Shown: piece by piece, positions 33,201-33,454 of the stretch | Numbering within the stretch: position 1 is the stretch's first letter | Layout: every line of letters starts with the position of its first letter | Assembly: GCA_039029515.1 (NCBI GenBank) | Contig: JBCCFX010000011.1 | Span: forward strand, 1-33,454 | Direction: 5' to 3' | Origin: JBCCFX01 sp039029515 | Lineage (GTDB): Bacteria; Planctomycetota; Phycisphaerae; Phycisphaerales; SM1A02 | DNA length: 33,454 nucleotides | The notes under the pieces: model-generated | Told to the model about the DNA's origin: nothing | The model's database searches: none | What the model saw: the letters and a program-made list of their open reading frames with translations, nothing else | Position numbers and translations under genes: made by a program

Positions 33201-33454
33201 AACCTCTTCTATAACGATGGAACCGGTACGCTCAACGATGCCGGGGTGATGCCCGTTGGCCCGCACCCGACATCGGCGGCGCTCGTTGATTTTGATCTCG
33301 ACGGCGATGAGGATCTTGCCGTCGCAACCGAGCTGGTCCTTGGCCTGGATGACGATGAAGCTGAGCGTGCTGTTCGATTGCTTCGCAACGACACAGTTTC
33401 AGGCGCCGCGCCTATCTTTACGCAAGTACAGCTGCTGGGACTTGGACAGAATCC
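30237..33454 (+). CDS. Very large secreted protein: Cys-rich GACC repeats, right-handed beta-helix and VCBS/FG-GAP-like repeats (3' end beyond the window)
   Basis: One uninterrupted frame runs from the ATG at 30237 to the window edge: 1072 codons with no stop. GGAAGG lies six bases before the ATG. The N-terminus has a hydrophobic stretch (CLALAVSLYICCTATAV) that could be a signal. Residues 50-207 are four Cys-rich GACC repeats. At about 211 IIFVDDDAPPGGDGTSWATAF opens a parallel beta-helix of the kind seen in many planctomycete surface proteins (GGFAGLNPVGGDAADTRNT, LSGDL, GGVLLDGTG, GGAVSLV, GGALYLG). From about residue 730 there are FG-GAP/VCBS-like units (AGDWNGDGAIDLAV, FINDGTGQF, FDLDGDEDLAVA), a calcium-binding beta-propeller pattern. 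The 245 bases before the gene hold a -10-like GATAAT (about 30157) but no good -35. Probably a cell-surface or adhesion protein. Confidence 0.9.
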   Translation, partial: MSFTTSATVQRLHARLRGFDCLALAVSLYICCTATAVPQQGSQAGPSEIGACCFAGSCLDVSEQDCAIFDGLFLGAGFLCQPGSCPEPVGACCAISGDCWLSTDEECNSTGGLYQGIDVMCAPSLTCCTFVATGACCLDGTTCNPIGTEEFCVANGGIYFGDGTFCSDFPCDAIGACCLSDLTCAEVSRYDCAIIGGFFGGNDTMCDADAIIFVDDDAPPGGDGTSWATAFDSLQDAISMFSGCTSEIRIAGGRYLPDDGISVTPGDRTVSFDFSMPTTMSVFGGFAGLNPVGGDAADTRNTTQYISVLSGDLIGDDLPGFQNRADNSVHVVIGGLVLDGLVIEGGNANDTTSDDGQRGGGVLLDGTGTTMRDCTVQSNESMTEGGGVAGSRHVSIDDCRFFDNRTSGHGGAVSLVRSSDVPPMLITHSQFSENHADTSGGALYLGFLAGLSESEFGACTSAAGVSVVSSDFILNTASTGGGIANRSGSLVLDSVVWLNNTATYGDALATLPTELLHPSYVTMNACTVSVDEAVRIAGDSDVLLIGPGGVLGGGTIEHRGTIAPSRLLAQDECIDALMFDRFYGTVGNMPVNDEGLTPEEILLPTASPTVNATIVPIHPEDCPVWAFHLGTPAGALDVGTMDVEQPLVLDGVFNTVFYQYAVSVTASDPIEDATIVPFDWSLTPDPITLLSSSQGISGQFESVYHNNAPSDALVATLYEPNAVRIQLLAINASTLGNVTTFDLVGEPTDAVAAHFNTAGVDADDFIDLAFVIPEQNKVFVLFNTGIDNDNNWTGFDVSDEGIVVLDVGAAPNALTAGDWNGDGAIDLAVSTTPTTRLLTFINDGTGQFAQGITIDSVHIADLTAGDPDGDLDLDLLAACDTTGQVRIFANDGTGAFSLDSLIPTPPNPRVIASAFLDAGPFEDFIVAHANGVVTGADDIITTYIVSGGAVSIGISRSVGEEPTDLEPSDIDEDKDVDVIVVSEAAGSINLFYNDGTGTLNDAGVMPVGPHPTSAALVDFDLDGDEDLAVATELVLGLDDDEAERAVRLLRNDTVSGAAPIFTQVQLLGLGQN
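30384..30857 (+). repeat. Four tandem Cys-rich GACC repeats in the large secreted protein
   Basis: Units begin at residues 50, 90, 134 and 175 (spacing 40, 44 and 41). Each has the pattern G-A-C-C, four or five residues, C, six to eight residues, C, then a short stretch with G(G)x(F/Y)xG and a Cys. Most Cys positions are shared, so each unit probably folds as a small disulphide-stabilised module outside the cell. Confidence 0.85.

Noticed and set aside
32310..33266. 318-residue minus-strand open frame at the right edge
   Set aside because: It lies entirely antisense to the uninterrupted VCBS-like coding frame, whose repeats are clear; the antisense product has no recognisable motif.

Overview
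The window looks like a chromosomal stretch of a planctomycete, most probably of the Phycisphaerae. This is an inference from gene content: a stand-alone prepilin-type protein, several small lipoproteins, and a very large secreted protein that combines Cys-rich GACC repeats, a right-handed beta-helix and VCBS/FG-GAP-like repeats, with a high-50s GC composition by eye. I see no integrase, transposase, CRISPR array or phage gene, so this reads as core or slowly changing chromosome rather than a mobile island.

Layout. (a) 1-3560, plus strand: a pseudopilin, then a TylF-like methyltransferase, a polysaccharide deacetylase and a GNAT-like protein, which look like the edge of a surface-glycan cluster. 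(b) 3452-5448, minus: two translationally coupled lipoproteins (alpha/beta hydrolase and glycine-zipper protein). (c) 5537-7236, minus: a MarR regulator, a pirin and a SnoaL-like protein. Two near-identical palindromes sit inside the spacers of the marR and pirin promoters, giving a readable autoregulatory circuit. (d) 7377-9192: a DUF6624-like lipoprotein, a histidine-phosphatase-like lipoprotein with Cys in place of the motif Arg, and a YdcZ-type membrane protein. (e) 9261-14177, minus: a signalling operon made of a PotD-like Tat-exported binding protein, a membrane histidine kinase, a single-domain receiver and a receiver-GGDEF diguanylate cyclase, with no ABC permease or ATPase. (f) 14452-18130: a large secreted protein, a small membrane-anchored protein and a VTT-domain membrane protein. 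(g) 18111-23532, minus: seven genes with gaps under about 45 bases. They encode a lipoprotein, an FmdB-like protein, a COG0523 metallochaperone GTPase, an FAD/NAD(P) oxidoreductase, a MerC-domain protein, a Fur-family regulator and a DinB-like protein, and look like a metal (probably zinc) homeostasis unit. (h) 23633-23705: a tRNA-Gly(CCC). (i) 23759-29991: a divergent pair of large exported peptidases, a tricorn-type S41 protease with an acidic linker and an S9 peptidase carrying a VHL-beta-like domain. (j) 30237 to the right edge: the start of the large repeat-containing secreted protein, which runs off the window.

The strongest leads for new biology are the solute-binding-protein to diguanylate-cyclase relay in (e), the operator-in-spacer circuit in (c), the seven-gene metal unit in (g) and the domain architectures of the exported proteins in (i) and (j). 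All functional names come from reading motifs by eye; no database search was possible.
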